Positions 1 through 9,619 of a stretch of 64,000 bases of DNA are shown here, in pieces (position 1 is the first letter of the stretch; the number at the start of each line of letters is the position of its first letter). Made by a program: the position numbers and the translations under genes. The stretch covers positions 62,001-126,000 of the forward strand of contig NZ_FTMG01000006.1 of NCBI RefSeq assembly GCF_900155965.1, read 5' to 3'. A model generated the notes under the pieces. The model was given only the letters and a program-made list of their open reading frames with translations, ran no database searches and was not told the DNA's origin. The DNA is from Mucilaginibacter lappiensis. Its GTDB lineage: Bacteria; Bacteroidota; Bacteroidia; Sphingobacteriales; Sphingobacteriaceae.

Positions 1-39
1 TTAATACTTTTTAAAGTTTCAAAAGCTGCTCAAAATCGT

Positions 40-129
40 GTTAAAATTTGTTAAAAAGTGTTAAAATCGATGTTTTTCGAGCGTTTTTGAGTCGTTTTTA
101 TGCCGTTTTCCACTAGAAAAGTGTTAAAA
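40..129. promoter_or_regulatory. GTTAAAA direct repeats upstream of the yncE-like gene
   Basis: The heptamer GTTAAAA occurs at 40, 50 and 60, exactly one helical turn apart, and again at 123. Phased direct repeats of this kind are typical binding sites of OmpR-family response regulators, and two such regulators are encoded nearby (1376 and 8939). The assignment to a regulator is inference; A/T-rich chance repetition is possible. Confidence 0.35.
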
Positions 130-234
130 TAAAAGGTTTAAAAAGTTTTTTGAACAGCGCATAACACCAGCCGGAATTTTTACAAGTTTTCTACAGAATC
201 AAAGTGGAACTTCAACTCCAAATCAACAAAACAA

Positions 235-1245
235 ATGACCATGAAAAAATTTGTATCGGGCTTAGCGTTCATTATGTCCCTTGGCCTGTTCCCTCAATTA
301 TTGCATGCACAAACCTATGAGTTGGATAAAACAATTACCCTGCCTGGCGATGGAGGCTATGATTATCTATCTATCGACAAGGTAAACAACCGTTTATACG
401 TATCGCACGGTACAGCCGTAAACGTGATCGATCTGAAAACAGAAAAGCCAGCAGGCCTAATCGGCGATCTGAAAGGTATACATGGTATCGCTATTGATAA
501 TAAAGCCAACCGGGGTTTTATCAGCGATGGTAAAGCCACTGCTGTAGTAGCATTTGACCTGAAAACCCTGAAAGTTATAGCAACCATAGCCTTAACAGAG
601 GCTAACGGCCCGGATGCCATTATGTATGATCCTTATGCCGATCGCGTTTTCAGCTTTAATGGCGAGAGTAATAATTCGTCAGTAATTGATCCCAATACAT
701 TGAAACAAGTTGGTACAGTTGCATTGGGCGGCGCTCCGGAGTTTGCTGTAGCCGATGGCAAAGGCAAAATTTATAACAATCTGGAAGACAAAAGCAGCCT
801 GAACGTTATAGATAGCAAAACCCTCAAGGTGATCAAAAACTATCCGCTTGCCCCATGTGGCGGCCCTACAGGTTTAGCTTTGGATGTTGCCAATCAGCGT
901 GTATTTACCGTTTGCCGTGAAAACAAAGGCGTTAGTGTGGTAAACATTAATACAGGCAAGGTAGTGGCCACCCTACCTATAGGCGCCGGTGTTGATGCAG
1001 TAGCTTATGACCCAGAAACCAAGCTGATCTTCTGCTCATGCGGTGATGGCGTTACTACTATTATCAAACAACAATCGGCTGATGAGTATAAAGTGATCCA
1101 GACATTACAGACCGCCTATCGTGCCAAAACAATGGCTCTTGATACTAAAACGCATAAAATTTATTTAAGCGTAGCTGAATTTGTAAAAGGGACACGGACT
1201 GCATTACCAAACACCTTTAAAGTACTGGTTTACAAGTTGAAATAA
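235..1245 (+). CDS. Secreted YncE-like beta-propeller protein
   Basis: A 336-residue protein with an N-terminal signal peptide (hydrophobic core around residues 8-24, ending LLHA before Gln), so it should be exported to the periplasm. The rest consists of repeated 40-45 residue units with the pattern 'V-x-V-ID-x-x-T-x-K-V-x-x-x-I', for example around residues 62, 105, 147, 190 and 234, as in seven-bladed YncE/NHL propellers. These proteins bind ligands or DNA and have no clear enzyme activity. A second ATG at 241 is an equally good start. It lies 130 bp upstream of a two-component system and may be co-regulated with it. The fold is well supported; the function is unknown. Confidence 0.75.
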   Translation: MTMKKFVSGLAFIMSLGLFPQLLHAQTYELDKTITLPGDGGYDYLSIDKVNNRLYVSHGTAVNVIDLKTEKPAGLIGDLKGIHGIAIDNKANRGFISDGKATAVVAFDLKTLKVIATIALTEANGPDAIMYDPYADRVFSFNGESNNSSVIDPNTLKQVGTVALGGAPEFAVADGKGKIYNNLEDKSSLNVIDSKTLKVIKNYPLAPCGGPTGLALDVANQRVFTVCRENKGVSVVNINTGKVVATLPIGAGVDAVAYDPETKLIFCSCGDGVTTIIKQQSADEYKVIQTLQTAYRAKTMALDTKTHKIYLSVAEFVKGTRTALPNTFKVLVYKLK

Positions 1246-1375
1246 AATATCAAAAAAGATAAACAGGCGAATCACAGGCTTCTCTTTTAGGGGGCTACGG
1301 GGGGACTTAATTGATTTGTCCTGTTTATTTTACAAAGTTTCTATTAAATTAAGTCCTAATTTTAAAGAAAAAAGC

Positions 1376-2053
1376 TTGAAATTATTAATCATAGAAGATG
1401 AAGCGGGGCTGAGGGAAAGTATTGAAGCATACTTTACCGAGGAGGGTAATATCTGCGAAACGGCATACGATTTTTCTTCGGCCATGTCTAAGGTTAATCT
1501 TTACCGGTATGATTGCATTGTGCTGGATATTACGCTCCCTAATGGTAATGGCCTGGATATATTAAAACACCTGAAAGCCGGGCAACAGGCCGATGGTGTC
1601 TTGATCATTTCGGCCAAAAACTCGCTGGACGACCGCCTCACGGGACTTGATCTGGGTGCAGATGATTATCTCACCAAACCCTTCCACCTCTCGGAATTGA
1701 GAGCCCGCGTTGCGGCTATTGTTCGTCGTAAAGCGTTTAATGGCAACAACATCCTTACCCTGCATGAGATTTTTATTGACCTCACTGCAAAAGAGGTGAA
1801 GATCAACCAGGTCTTGGTTAAATTTACCCGTAAAGAGTACAGTTTACTTTTATACTTTATAGCCAATAAAGGCAAAGTGGTCTCAAAAAGTGCCATCGCA
1901 GAACACCTTTGGGGCGATAGTATAGATATTGCCGATAATTTTGATTTTATTTATTCGCACATCAAAAACATCCGCAAAAAAATGGTGGAAGCAGGCGGCA
2001 AGGATTATATACAAGCCGCCTACGGCATGGGTTACAAGTTTACCGAAGCATGA
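1376..2053 (+). CDS. OmpR/PhoB-family response regulator
   Basis: Receiver domain at about residues 1-115, with the acidic pair in IIEDEAG, the phospho-acceptor Asp51 in VLDITLP and the late Lys in DDYLTKPF. A C-terminal winged-helix DNA-binding domain runs to the end (RKEYSLLLY, AYGMGYKF). No ATG lies in front of the receiver. TTG at 1376 puts the first beta strand at the N terminus as in the family; an upstream TTG at 1316 would add 20 residues of no recognisable domain. The stop overlaps the next gene by four bases (ATGA), so it is translated together with the kinase. It probably controls the following TolC/adaptor/RND operon. Confidence 0.88.
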   Translation: MKLLIIEDEAGLRESIEAYFTEEGNICETAYDFSSAMSKVNLYRYDCIVLDITLPNGNGLDILKHLKAGQQADGVLIISAKNSLDDRLTGLDLGADDYLTKPFHLSELRARVAAIVRRKAFNGNNILTLHEIFIDLTAKEVKINQVLVKFTRKEYSLLLYFIANKGKVVSKSAIAEHLWGDSIDIADNFDFIYSHIKNIRKKMVEAGGKDYIQAAYGMGYKFTEA

Positions 2054-3309
2054 AGCTTCTGGACAAATACAACCGCATCAACATCAGCGTAACAGTAGTC
2101 ATTATGCTGGTTACAGGCGTTATTTATTATTTCACTATCCATGCCATTCTTACCCACCAGGTTGATAAGGCCCTGGTGGTAGAGGAACGCGAGGTATTTG
2201 ATTATGTGCAGCTTAATCATCATCTGCCACAGGTATTCCGGACCAATCACCAGGAAATCATTTTCACACCTGCTGATAGCCGGGTTAAAAGAAAATTTAT
2301 TGACACCTCCTACCGGGATACCAAGGAGCAAGACCTGGAACCTGCCCGTGCCATTATCACATCAGTGATGGTGGGCTCCCAACTATATAAAATAACCGTT
2401 ATACAATCTACCGTAGAAACCGAGGATCTTATAGGGGATGTTTTCCTGATCACCATTGTACTTATTTTTATTTTGGTAATCGCGCTGTTTTTATCAAACC
2501 GATTGATATTAAGGCGCATGTGGCAACCTTTTTATACCATACTTAATCAGCTCAAAGTATTCAATCTGGCCGAAGACAAAACCGTGGCTTCTGTACCTTC
2601 CACCATTGATGAATTTACCGAACTCGATCAAGCCGTAGGCATCATGGCCACCAAGGCTAAGGACGATTATCTTAACCTGAAAGCTTTTACCGAGAATGCC
2701 GCGCATGAATTAATGACCCCCATATCTGTCATCAATTCCAAGCTGGATACCTTAGTGCAAACCGGACAATTTTCTGATCCGCAAAGCAAACTGCTTAATG
2801 ATATTTACAATACGGTTGCCCGCTTAACCAGGCTAAACAAATCGATGCTGTTACTCACCAAAATTGAGAACGGATTGATACATGACCAGCAAATCGTTAA
2901 CCTGAAAGAATTACTCAGCGCAAGCTTCTACCAATATGAGGAACTCCTGGGCAGTTTAAATATCAAACTGGTTACTCAGCTTACCGATTGTGAGGTTAAC
3001 GCCAGCCTCCTATTAATGGAAGTGCTGGTAAACAACCTGCTCAGCAATGCCATCAGGCATAACTTGCCGGGTGGTTCTATCAGCGTTACGCTTGATCAGC
3101 AGCAACTCCGCATCAGCAATACCGGCAAAGACGGGGAGATAGATATTGAGCGGGTTTTTAAACGCTTTCAAAAATCTTCTGCTTCTGAAGGTATTGGATT
3201 AGGTCTTACCATTTGCAGGCAGATCTGTAATAATTATGGTTTTGCTCTGCAATATCAGTTTAATAAAAACTCCCACCAATTTACAGTAAACTTTACTGTT
3301 TCAGAATAA
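2050..3309 (+). CDS. Sensor histidine kinase
   Basis: A 419-residue membrane kinase. TM helix 1 is at about residues 13-34 and TM helix 2 at about 139-160, framing a sensor loop of about 100 residues outside the inner membrane. The phospho-acceptor His219 sits in AAHELMTP, followed by the N box (LLSNAIRHN) and a G box (GIGLGLTI) of the ATPase domain. A canonical HAMP domain is not obvious. It overlaps the regulator gene by four bases and is its evident partner. The signal is not known; the pump downstream suggests a toxic small molecule or metal. Confidence 0.88.
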   Translation: MKLLDKYNRINISVTVVIMLVTGVIYYFTIHAILTHQVDKALVVEEREVFDYVQLNHHLPQVFRTNHQEIIFTPADSRVKRKFIDTSYRDTKEQDLEPARAIITSVMVGSQLYKITVIQSTVETEDLIGDVFLITIVLIFILVIALFLSNRLILRRMWQPFYTILNQLKVFNLAEDKTVASVPSTIDEFTELDQAVGIMATKAKDDYLNLKAFTENAAHELMTPISVINSKLDTLVQTGQFSDPQSKLLNDIYNTVARLTRLNKSMLLLTKIENGLIHDQQIVNLKELLSASFYQYEELLGSLNIKLVTQLTDCEVNASLLLMEVLVNNLLSNAIRHNLPGGSISVTLDQQQLRISNTGKDGEIDIERVFKRFQKSSASEGIGLGLTICRQICNNYGFALQYQFNKNSHQFTVNFTVSE

Positions 3310-3455
3310 TTACAGAATTGACATTTAGCTTAGCAACGTTGAAGAAATGGAATTATATTCAAACTGTTAAAGATTAATATTATAAAGCTTAGATTTAAAC
3401 TATTGGTCGCTGAGCTTAACCCCTATCTGAATAACCGGTATGGGTATCTTAAATT

Positions 3456-4691
3456 ATGAAACATCTAATCGTATCACTACTATGCTTAATGATGAGTTCT
3501 TTTTGCTTTGCACAGCAAAAAACACTGGACGATTACTTACAGGTAGCTGTAAAGAATAGCCCGCTGTTGAAGGACCTCAACAATCAAATATTATCGGCGC
3601 AACTGGATAGCGTTCGCATAAAAGCGGGATTAAAACCACAGGTTACTGCCGGGAGTGCAGGTTTGTATGCACCCGTTATTCATGGTTATGGCTATTCACA
3701 GCCTATTACCAATGGACAAACCCTTAATGCTTTATTATCTGTAAATAAATCCTTCATCAGTAATAATTATCTGAATGCCCAGTATGCAGGTATCGGTTTT
3801 CAGCGCGATTCCTTACGCAATAACATTAAACTCTCTGAGCAGGACTTGCGCCGTACTATTGCCGCGCAATATATAGCCGCTTACGGAAGTTTACAACAGG
3901 TAAAATTTAATAAAGAAGTGGTAACCCTGCTGAGCAGCGAAGAAGACCTGCTTAAAAAGCTCACCCGCAACAATGTTTATCACCAGAGTGATTACCTTAC
4001 TTTCCTGGTTACCTTAAAACAGGCACAGTTGCAGCTTTCGCAGGCCACACTCCAATATAAAACAGATCACGCGACGCTCAATTACCTGGCAGGTGTTACA
4101 GATACCACGGTTACCGAAATACAAAAACCGACACTGCAAAGGGCTATCACTGCCGACAAAACTAACAGTATATTTTTCAGACAATATGCCCTTGACAGTC
4201 TGCGCTTGCTCAATACCCGTAAACTGATCGACTACAGCTACAAACCCCAGATAAAAGCCTTTGCCGATGGTGGTTATAATTCCGACCTCACCGCCCTCTA
4301 TTATAAACATTTTGGAACCAGTGTTGGTTTTAGCCTTACCGTACCTATTTACGATGGCGGACAGCGTAAGCTATCTTACAAAAAACTTTCGCTGCAAGAA
4401 GAATCGCGCAAAAACTATAAGAGCTTTTTTGCTCAGCAATACAGCCAGCAGATCATCCAGCTGAACCAGCAGATAGATGGTTACGACAACCTGATAGCCG
4501 ACATTAATACCCAGTTCAAATACTCAGAAACTTTAATAAAGGTGGATACCAAACTACTGCAAACCGGCGATCTCCGGATGGCTGATCTGATATTGGCCAT
4601 CAATAATTATCTCACTATCCGTAACCTGCTTACCCAAAATACCATTAGCAGATTGCTGCTCATTAACCAACTCAACTACTGGAACCGATAA
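3456..4691 (+). CDS. TolC-family outer membrane efflux protein
   Basis: 411 residues with a signal peptide (cleavage near FCFA before QQ). Long alpha-helical heptad stretches and the two-fold OEP repeat layout (about residues 25-200 and 230-405) match TolC/CusC channels. It is the first gene of a three-gene pump operon: the adaptor starts one base after its stop, and the RND subunit overlaps the adaptor. It would form the outer-membrane tunnel of the complex. Gene order TolC-adaptor-RND is common in Bacteroidota. A 146-bp gap after the kinase gene leaves room for a separate promoter. Confidence 0.85.
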   Translation: MKHLIVSLLCLMMSSFCFAQQKTLDDYLQVAVKNSPLLKDLNNQILSAQLDSVRIKAGLKPQVTAGSAGLYAPVIHGYGYSQPITNGQTLNALLSVNKSFISNNYLNAQYAGIGFQRDSLRNNIKLSEQDLRRTIAAQYIAAYGSLQQVKFNKEVVTLLSSEEDLLKKLTRNNVYHQSDYLTFLVTLKQAQLQLSQATLQYKTDHATLNYLAGVTDTTVTEIQKPTLQRAITADKTNSIFFRQYALDSLRLLNTRKLIDYSYKPQIKAFADGGYNSDLTALYYKHFGTSVGFSLTVPIYDGGQRKLSYKKLSLQEESRKNYKSFFAQQYSQQIIQLNQQIDGYDNLIADINTQFKYSETLIKVDTKLLQTGDLRMADLILAINNYLTIRNLLTQNTISRLLLINQLNYWNR

Positions 4692-4692
4692 T

Positions 4693-5637
4693 ATGAAGAA
4701 TTTATCATCAACATATTTTAAACTTTTAGCGCTTTCATGTGCATGCCTGGTATTAACGGTATCGGCATGCAATCATGACACCGCTGCCGCTGATGATGCC
4801 CCCGTACAATCACAAACACCAGTTACGGTAACCTCCATCAGCAATGGGACAATGGCCGATTCTATAAGCCTGAACGCCACTTCATCATTTATGCAAAAAA
4901 GTTATGTAAAGGCCAATGCGATAGGTTACATACAAAAAGTATATATAAAACCAGGGCAGTATGTAAACGCCGGGCAGCTGTTGTTCACCATTAAAACAAA
5001 AGAGGCGCAAAGCATTGGCAACACCATCAATGTGCTGGATACCACCTTTAAGTTTTCGGGGGTAAACCGTATTAAGGCGGCAAGTAGCGGCTATATTACT
5101 CAACTACTGCACCAGGTTGGAGATTATGTACAGGACGGCGAACAATTAGCCGCCATAAGCGATAAAGAAAGCTTCGCTTTTGTGATGCAGCTACCTTATG
5201 AGCTTCAAAGCACCTTACGTAACAACCAGGATATTATGCTCACATTACCGGGTGGCCGCACGCTCAGCGGTCGTGTAGCGTCGGTTTTGCCTTCGGTTGA
5301 TACGCTATCGCAAACACAGGGGGTTGTAATCAAGGTTAACAGCGCCGATCCGATTCCGGAAAATCTGGTAGCCCGGGCGCATATCATTAAATCGGCAAAA
5401 AGCAATGTACCCTCACTACCAAAATCGGCCGTATTAACCAATGAAACGCAAACCGATTTTTGGGTGATGAAACTCATTAGTGATACTACCGCTATCAAGG
5501 TACCGGTACAAAAGGGTATCGAAACTAAGAGCCAGGTAGAAATACTTTCGCCAAAGTTTGGGCCAGCTGATAGAATCGTGATTACAGGTAATTATGGATT
5601 GGCAGATACCGCCAAAGTGAAAATTGTGAAGCCATGA
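4693..5637 (+). CDS. RND efflux periplasmic adaptor (lipoprotein)
   Basis: 314 residues. The N terminus is a lipoprotein signal with lipobox VSAC, so the mature protein should be anchored to a membrane facing the periplasm. A biotinyl-lipoyl-like segment with KPGQYVNAGQLLF and a second half GDYVQDGEQLA surround a very short hairpin region. This is followed by beta-barrel and membrane-proximal domains, as in AcrA/CusB adaptors. It begins one base after the TolC gene and overlaps the RND gene by four bases. The short coiled-coil hairpin makes it smaller than typical 370-residue adaptors. Confidence 0.85.
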   Translation: MKNLSSTYFKLLALSCACLVLTVSACNHDTAAADDAPVQSQTPVTVTSISNGTMADSISLNATSSFMQKSYVKANAIGYIQKVYIKPGQYVNAGQLLFTIKTKEAQSIGNTINVLDTTFKFSGVNRIKAASSGYITQLLHQVGDYVQDGEQLAAISDKESFAFVMQLPYELQSTLRNNQDIMLTLPGGRTLSGRVASVLPSVDTLSQTQGVVIKVNSADPIPENLVARAHIIKSAKSNVPSLPKSAVLTNETQTDFWVMKLISDTTAIKVPVQKGIETKSQVEILSPKFGPADRIVITGNYGLADTAKVKIVKP

Positions 5638-8600
5638 AGAACCTGAACAACTTTTTCATCACCCATAAAAAGCCTATCAGTCTGATGCTGTTCATCATAT
5701 TGCTGGGTGGTGGCTTTGCTTATTCACGCTTACAAACCTCCCTGTTCCCGGAAATCACTTTCCCCAAGATCAAGATCATAGCCGATGCCGGTTTACAGCC
5801 GGTAAATAAAATGATGATCACGGTGACCAAACCGCTGGAGAATGCCGTTAAGCAGGTACCTAACCTGCAATATGTACGCAGTACTACCAGCCGCGGAAGC
5901 TGTGAAATTTCGGCCTTTATGAACTGGGACGCGGATATTGACCTAAGCCAGCAACAGATCCAATCGCGTATAGACCAGATCAAAAATGATCTGCCGCCTG
6001 AGGTGAACATCAGTGTCGAAAAAATGAACCCCTCTATCCTGCCGGTAAGTGGTTACACGCTGGAGAGTCATAGCAAATCGCCCATTGAGTTAAAACAACT
6101 GGCTACCTATACCGTAAAACCCTTTCTTTCGCAGGTAGATGGTGTATCCGAGATAAGGGTTATCGGCGGTAAAACTAAAGAGTATTGGCTGGTGCTTAAT
6201 ACCCAAAAGATGGGTTCCCTGGGCCTTACCCCAGATATTATCACCAATACCCTGGCCCAAACAGGTTTTATCAAGTCAGAAGGCTATCTGTCCGACTATA
6301 AAATGCTGTATCTTACTGTTACGGATGCTTCTGTAAATACCAGTCAACAGTTGGAAAACCTGGTGATCAGTAATAACCGTAAACGGGTAATACAACTCAA
6401 AGACATCGGCAGTATACAGATCAATCCAGGCATTGAGTACACCAAAGTAAACGCCAACGGCCACGAGGGTGTCTTGATCGCGGTGATCAAACAACCCAAC
6501 GCTAATTTGATCGACTTGTCTGATGCGATGACCCAAAAGGTTGCTGACCTCCAAAAGATACTCCCCGCGGGTGTAACTATAAAGCCGTATTATGTTCAGG
6601 CCGATTTTGTAAACGCTTCCGTAAAAAGCGTAAGCGATAGTTTATGGATTGGGCTGGCGCTTGCTATTATTGTGGCCATTATTTTTTTAAGATCGGTAAA
6701 GGCCAGCACCACTATACTGATCACCATACCGGTTACACTTTGTTTAACCCTGATTGTTCTGTACGCGCTGGGTTATACATTTAACATCATGACCCTGGGT
6801 GCCATAGCAGCAGCCATAGGCCTCATTATTGATGATGCCATAGTTGTGGTGGAGCAGATTCACCGTACGCATGAGGAACACCCCGAAGAACCCACGCTAA
6901 CACTGCTTCAGCGGGCTGTCGATTACCTCTTTCCGGCCATGGTGGGCTCGTCCATTAGCACCATTGTTATTTTCATCCCATTCGTTATGATGACGGGCGT
7001 TGCCGGGGCCTACTTTAAGGTAATGACCAACACCATGATCATTACCTTGGTTTGCTCCTTTTTTGTAACCTGGATAGGCTTACCGGTCATATACCTGTTG
7101 CTAACCCGCAACCAACAAACCAATAGTGTGCAGGTTAAAGAAGCGCACGGTGTAAAAAGACAGCGTTGGGTATCGTTTTTTATATTACGCCCTTATTTGA
7201 GTATCATCATGATGCTGGCACTTGCCGCCATCATTATTTTCATACCGGCGGGATTAAAAACGGGCTTTTTACCGGACATGGATGAAGGCAGTATCGTATT
7301 GGATTATACTTCGCCTCCCGGCACCTCACTCGAAGAAACCGATCGTATGCTGCGCGACATCGAAAAGATCATCATTAAAGATCCCGAAGTTGCCGCCTAT
7401 TCTCGCAGAACGGGCACACAAATGGGTTTTTTTATAACCGAGCCCAACACCGGCGATTACCTCATTCAGCTCAAAAAAGGTCACGATAAAACTACCGAAG
7501 AAGTGATCGGCGATCTGCGGCAGAAAATTGAATCGACCCAACCAGCTCTGAGGGTAGATTTTGGACAAGTGATAGGTGATATGCTGGGTGACCTGATGAC
7601 ATCTACACAACCCATCGAGATTAAAGTTTTTGGGGACGACCAAATTAAATTACAACAGCTATCCAAACAAATAGCAGCCACTGTAAGCAGCGTAAAAGGT
7701 ACCGCCGATGTATTTGATGGCATCGTGATTGCCGGTCCTTCGGTAAATATTGTACCTGATTATACCAGACTGGCACAATACAACCTTACACCCGCCAATC
7801 TGCAAACACAGGTACAATCGGCATTACAAGGCAATGTGATAGGTAGTTTGTTTGAGAAAGAACAGCAATCACCTATTCGCATGGTGTATCCAGGCAACCG
7901 CTCTTTAGATGTAGCCAGTCTTAAAAAACTAACCGTCTTTTTACCCAATGGCAAACCTTTGCCTATCAGTCAGTTGGCCAATGTAGAACTAAGACAAGGT
8001 GATGCGGAGGTACAACGCGAAAACCTGCAGGCCATGGGCGTTATCAGCGCCCGGCTGGATAATGTGGATCTGGGCTCGGTTATGCCTGCCATCAAAAAAA
8101 ACATTAGCGCCATCAATCTTCCACCCGGATACCACGTAGAATATGGAGGCGCTTATGCCGAACAGCAACAATCATTTAAAGAACTGTTGATCATCCTCAT
8201 TACCTCAAGCCTGCTGGTTTTTGGTGTGATCCTTTTCCTGTTCAAACAATTCCGCATTGCGTTGCTTATCCTGGTAGTAGCCGTATTAGGTATTGGCGGC
8301 AGCTTCCTGGCTTTGTGGTTAACTAAAACCCCGTTAAACGTGGGCAGTTACACCGGCTTAATCATGATTGTAGGTATCATTGGCGAAAATGCCATTTTTA
8401 CCTTTTGGCAGTTTAGGGAAAGCACCAAACATAATAATATCAACGAGGCTATTATTTATTCTATCTCCACCCGTTTACGCCCCAAACTAATGACGGCCCT
8501 TGGAGCTATTATTGCACTGATGCCATTGGCCCTGGGCATAGGCGCGGGTGCCCAGTTACACCAACCCCTGGCCATTGCAGTTATTGGTGGTTTCCTGGCG

Positions 8601-8690
8601 GCATTGCCATTATTGTTGATTGTATTACCTAGCATGTTATGGCTGCTTTACCGTAATTATACATTTGTTCATCCGCCGACAACTACATAG
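5634..8690 (+). CDS. RND-family efflux transporter, inner membrane subunit
   Basis: 1018 residues with the 12-TM RND plan: TM1 at about residues 14-30, TM2-6 at about 335-490, TM7 near 520, and TM8-12 at about 850-1005, with two large periplasmic loops between. The TM4 motif LIIDDAIVVVE (about residue 395) carries the two Asp residues of the proton relay. The LLEETDR/PDMDEGS start of the second loop is also family-typical. It extrudes substrates with the adaptor and TolC genes just upstream. I cannot tell drug from metal substrates; the IDDA motif fits the drug/unassigned branch more than the heavy-metal branch. Confidence 0.9.
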   Translation: MKNLNNFFITHKKPISLMLFIILLGGGFAYSRLQTSLFPEITFPKIKIIADAGLQPVNKMMITVTKPLENAVKQVPNLQYVRSTTSRGSCEISAFMNWDADIDLSQQQIQSRIDQIKNDLPPEVNISVEKMNPSILPVSGYTLESHSKSPIELKQLATYTVKPFLSQVDGVSEIRVIGGKTKEYWLVLNTQKMGSLGLTPDIITNTLAQTGFIKSEGYLSDYKMLYLTVTDASVNTSQQLENLVISNNRKRVIQLKDIGSIQINPGIEYTKVNANGHEGVLIAVIKQPNANLIDLSDAMTQKVADLQKILPAGVTIKPYYVQADFVNASVKSVSDSLWIGLALAIIVAIIFLRSVKASTTILITIPVTLCLTLIVLYALGYTFNIMTLGAIAAAIGLIIDDAIVVVEQIHRTHEEHPEEPTLTLLQRAVDYLFPAMVGSSISTIVIFIPFVMMTGVAGAYFKVMTNTMIITLVCSFFVTWIGLPVIYLLLTRNQQTNSVQVKEAHGVKRQRWVSFFILRPYLSIIMMLALAAIIIFIPAGLKTGFLPDMDEGSIVLDYTSPPGTSLEETDRMLRDIEKIIIKDPEVAAYSRRTGTQMGFFITEPNTGDYLIQLKKGHDKTTEEVIGDLRQKIESTQPALRVDFGQVIGDMLGDLMTSTQPIEIKVFGDDQIKLQQLSKQIAATVSSVKGTADVFDGIVIAGPSVNIVPDYTRLAQYNLTPANLQTQVQSALQGNVIGSLFEKEQQSPIRMVYPGNRSLDVASLKKLTVFLPNGKPLPISQLANVELRQGDAEVQRENLQAMGVISARLDNVDLGSVMPAIKKNISAINLPPGYHVEYGGAYAEQQQSFKELLIILITSSLLVFGVILFLFKQFRIALLILVVAVLGIGGSFLALWLTKTPLNVGSYTGLIMIVGIIGENAIFTFWQFRESTKHNNINEAIIYSISTRLRPKLMTALGAIIALMPLALGIGAGAQLHQPLAIAVIGGFLAALPLLLIVLPSMLWLLYRNYTFVHPPTTT

Positions 8691-8765
8691 TTTAACGTAG
8701 CAGTCACTTGCAAGGGTAATAGCATATGAAAAAACAGAGAGGTAAACATGTTCGAAAAAGAGGGA

Positions 8766-8840
8766 CTGTCACCCTGAGCCCGTTGAAGGGTCGAGCGCAA
8801 AGGCCTGCCCACCATGCTTCGACGGGCTCAGCATGACACC
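8766..8840. repeat. REP-like intergenic palindrome
   Basis: Imperfect inverted repeat with arms at about 8767-8788 (TGTCACCCTGAGCCCGTTGA) and 8817-8838, separated by 28 bases. The arms read TGAGCCCGT and ACGGGCTCA. I recognise TGTCACCCTGAGCC...GGCTCAG.TGACA as a dispersed palindrome common in flavobacterial and sphingobacterial genomes. It sits in the gap between the RND operon and the next two-component system and may also stop transcription. Confidence 0.7.
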
Positions 8841-8938
8841 CTTTTTTAGTTTTGCTACCGCTTCATAAGTTATCACCCTAAACAGATGCTGAGCTTTTTC
8901 AAATATTATACAGAGATTTGCAGGTAAATTATACCCCT

Positions 8939-9619
8939 ATGCATATACTCGTTATTGAAGATGAACAAAGAGTAGCCGAGCTGATCAAAAAAGGTCTTGA
9001 AGAGCATGGCTTCCAGATAACGCTTGCATACGACGGGGAGATGGGGAAAAAAATATCCTTATCAAAAGAGTTTGATCTCATTCTGATGGATATCATTCTT
9101 CCCAAAATCAATGGGATAGATCTGTGTAAGGAAATACGAAGCTCAAGGCCAGACATTCCCATCATTATGCTGACAGCCTTAGGTACTACCGATGATAAAG
9201 TGGAAGGTTTTGACGCCGGAGCCAATGACTACCTCGTAAAACCTTTTGATTTCCGGGAACTTCATGCCCGCATCCGCGCGTTAACCAACCGGAGTCAAAA
9301 TAACAATACTTTTAATCAGGGCTTCATTTTGCGCTTTGCCGATCTGGAAATGAATTTGCAAACCAAGATCGTGAGCAGAAACAGCGAGGTGATTGACCTA
9401 ACCCCCAAAGAATTTCGCTTATTGGAATATATGATGAAGAACGCCCAGCGTGTTTTATCGAGAACTGAGATAGCTGAAAAAGTTTGGGACACTTTTGATT
9501 CAGGCACCAATTTTATTGATGTATATATCAATTATCTCCGAAAAAAGATCGATAAAAACTTCGCCACTAAACTCATACACACTAAGCCCGGCATGGGTTT
9601 TATTTTCAAAGAAGGATGA
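8939..9619 (+). CDS. OmpR/PhoB-family response regulator
   Basis: About 226 residues from ATG 8939, where the receiver starts directly with MHILVIEDE; an upstream TTG at 8918 would add seven residues. The receiver has the acidic pair, the phospho-Asp in ILMDIILPK and Lys in DYLVKPFDF. The C-terminal winged helix ends MGFIFKEG. It overlaps the kinase gene by four bases. It resembles the CusR/ArlR type often found next to metal or cation transporters, and may regulate the cation block downstream, which is inference from position. Confidence 0.9.
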   Translation: MHILVIEDEQRVAELIKKGLEEHGFQITLAYDGEMGKKISLSKEFDLILMDIILPKINGIDLCKEIRSSRPDIPIIMLTALGTTDDKVEGFDAGANDYLVKPFDFRELHARIRALTNRSQNNNTFNQGFILRFADLEMNLQTKIVSRNSEVIDLTPKEFRLLEYMMKNAQRVLSRTEIAEKVWDTFDSGTNFIDVYINYLRKKIDKNFATKLIHTKPGMGFIFKEG

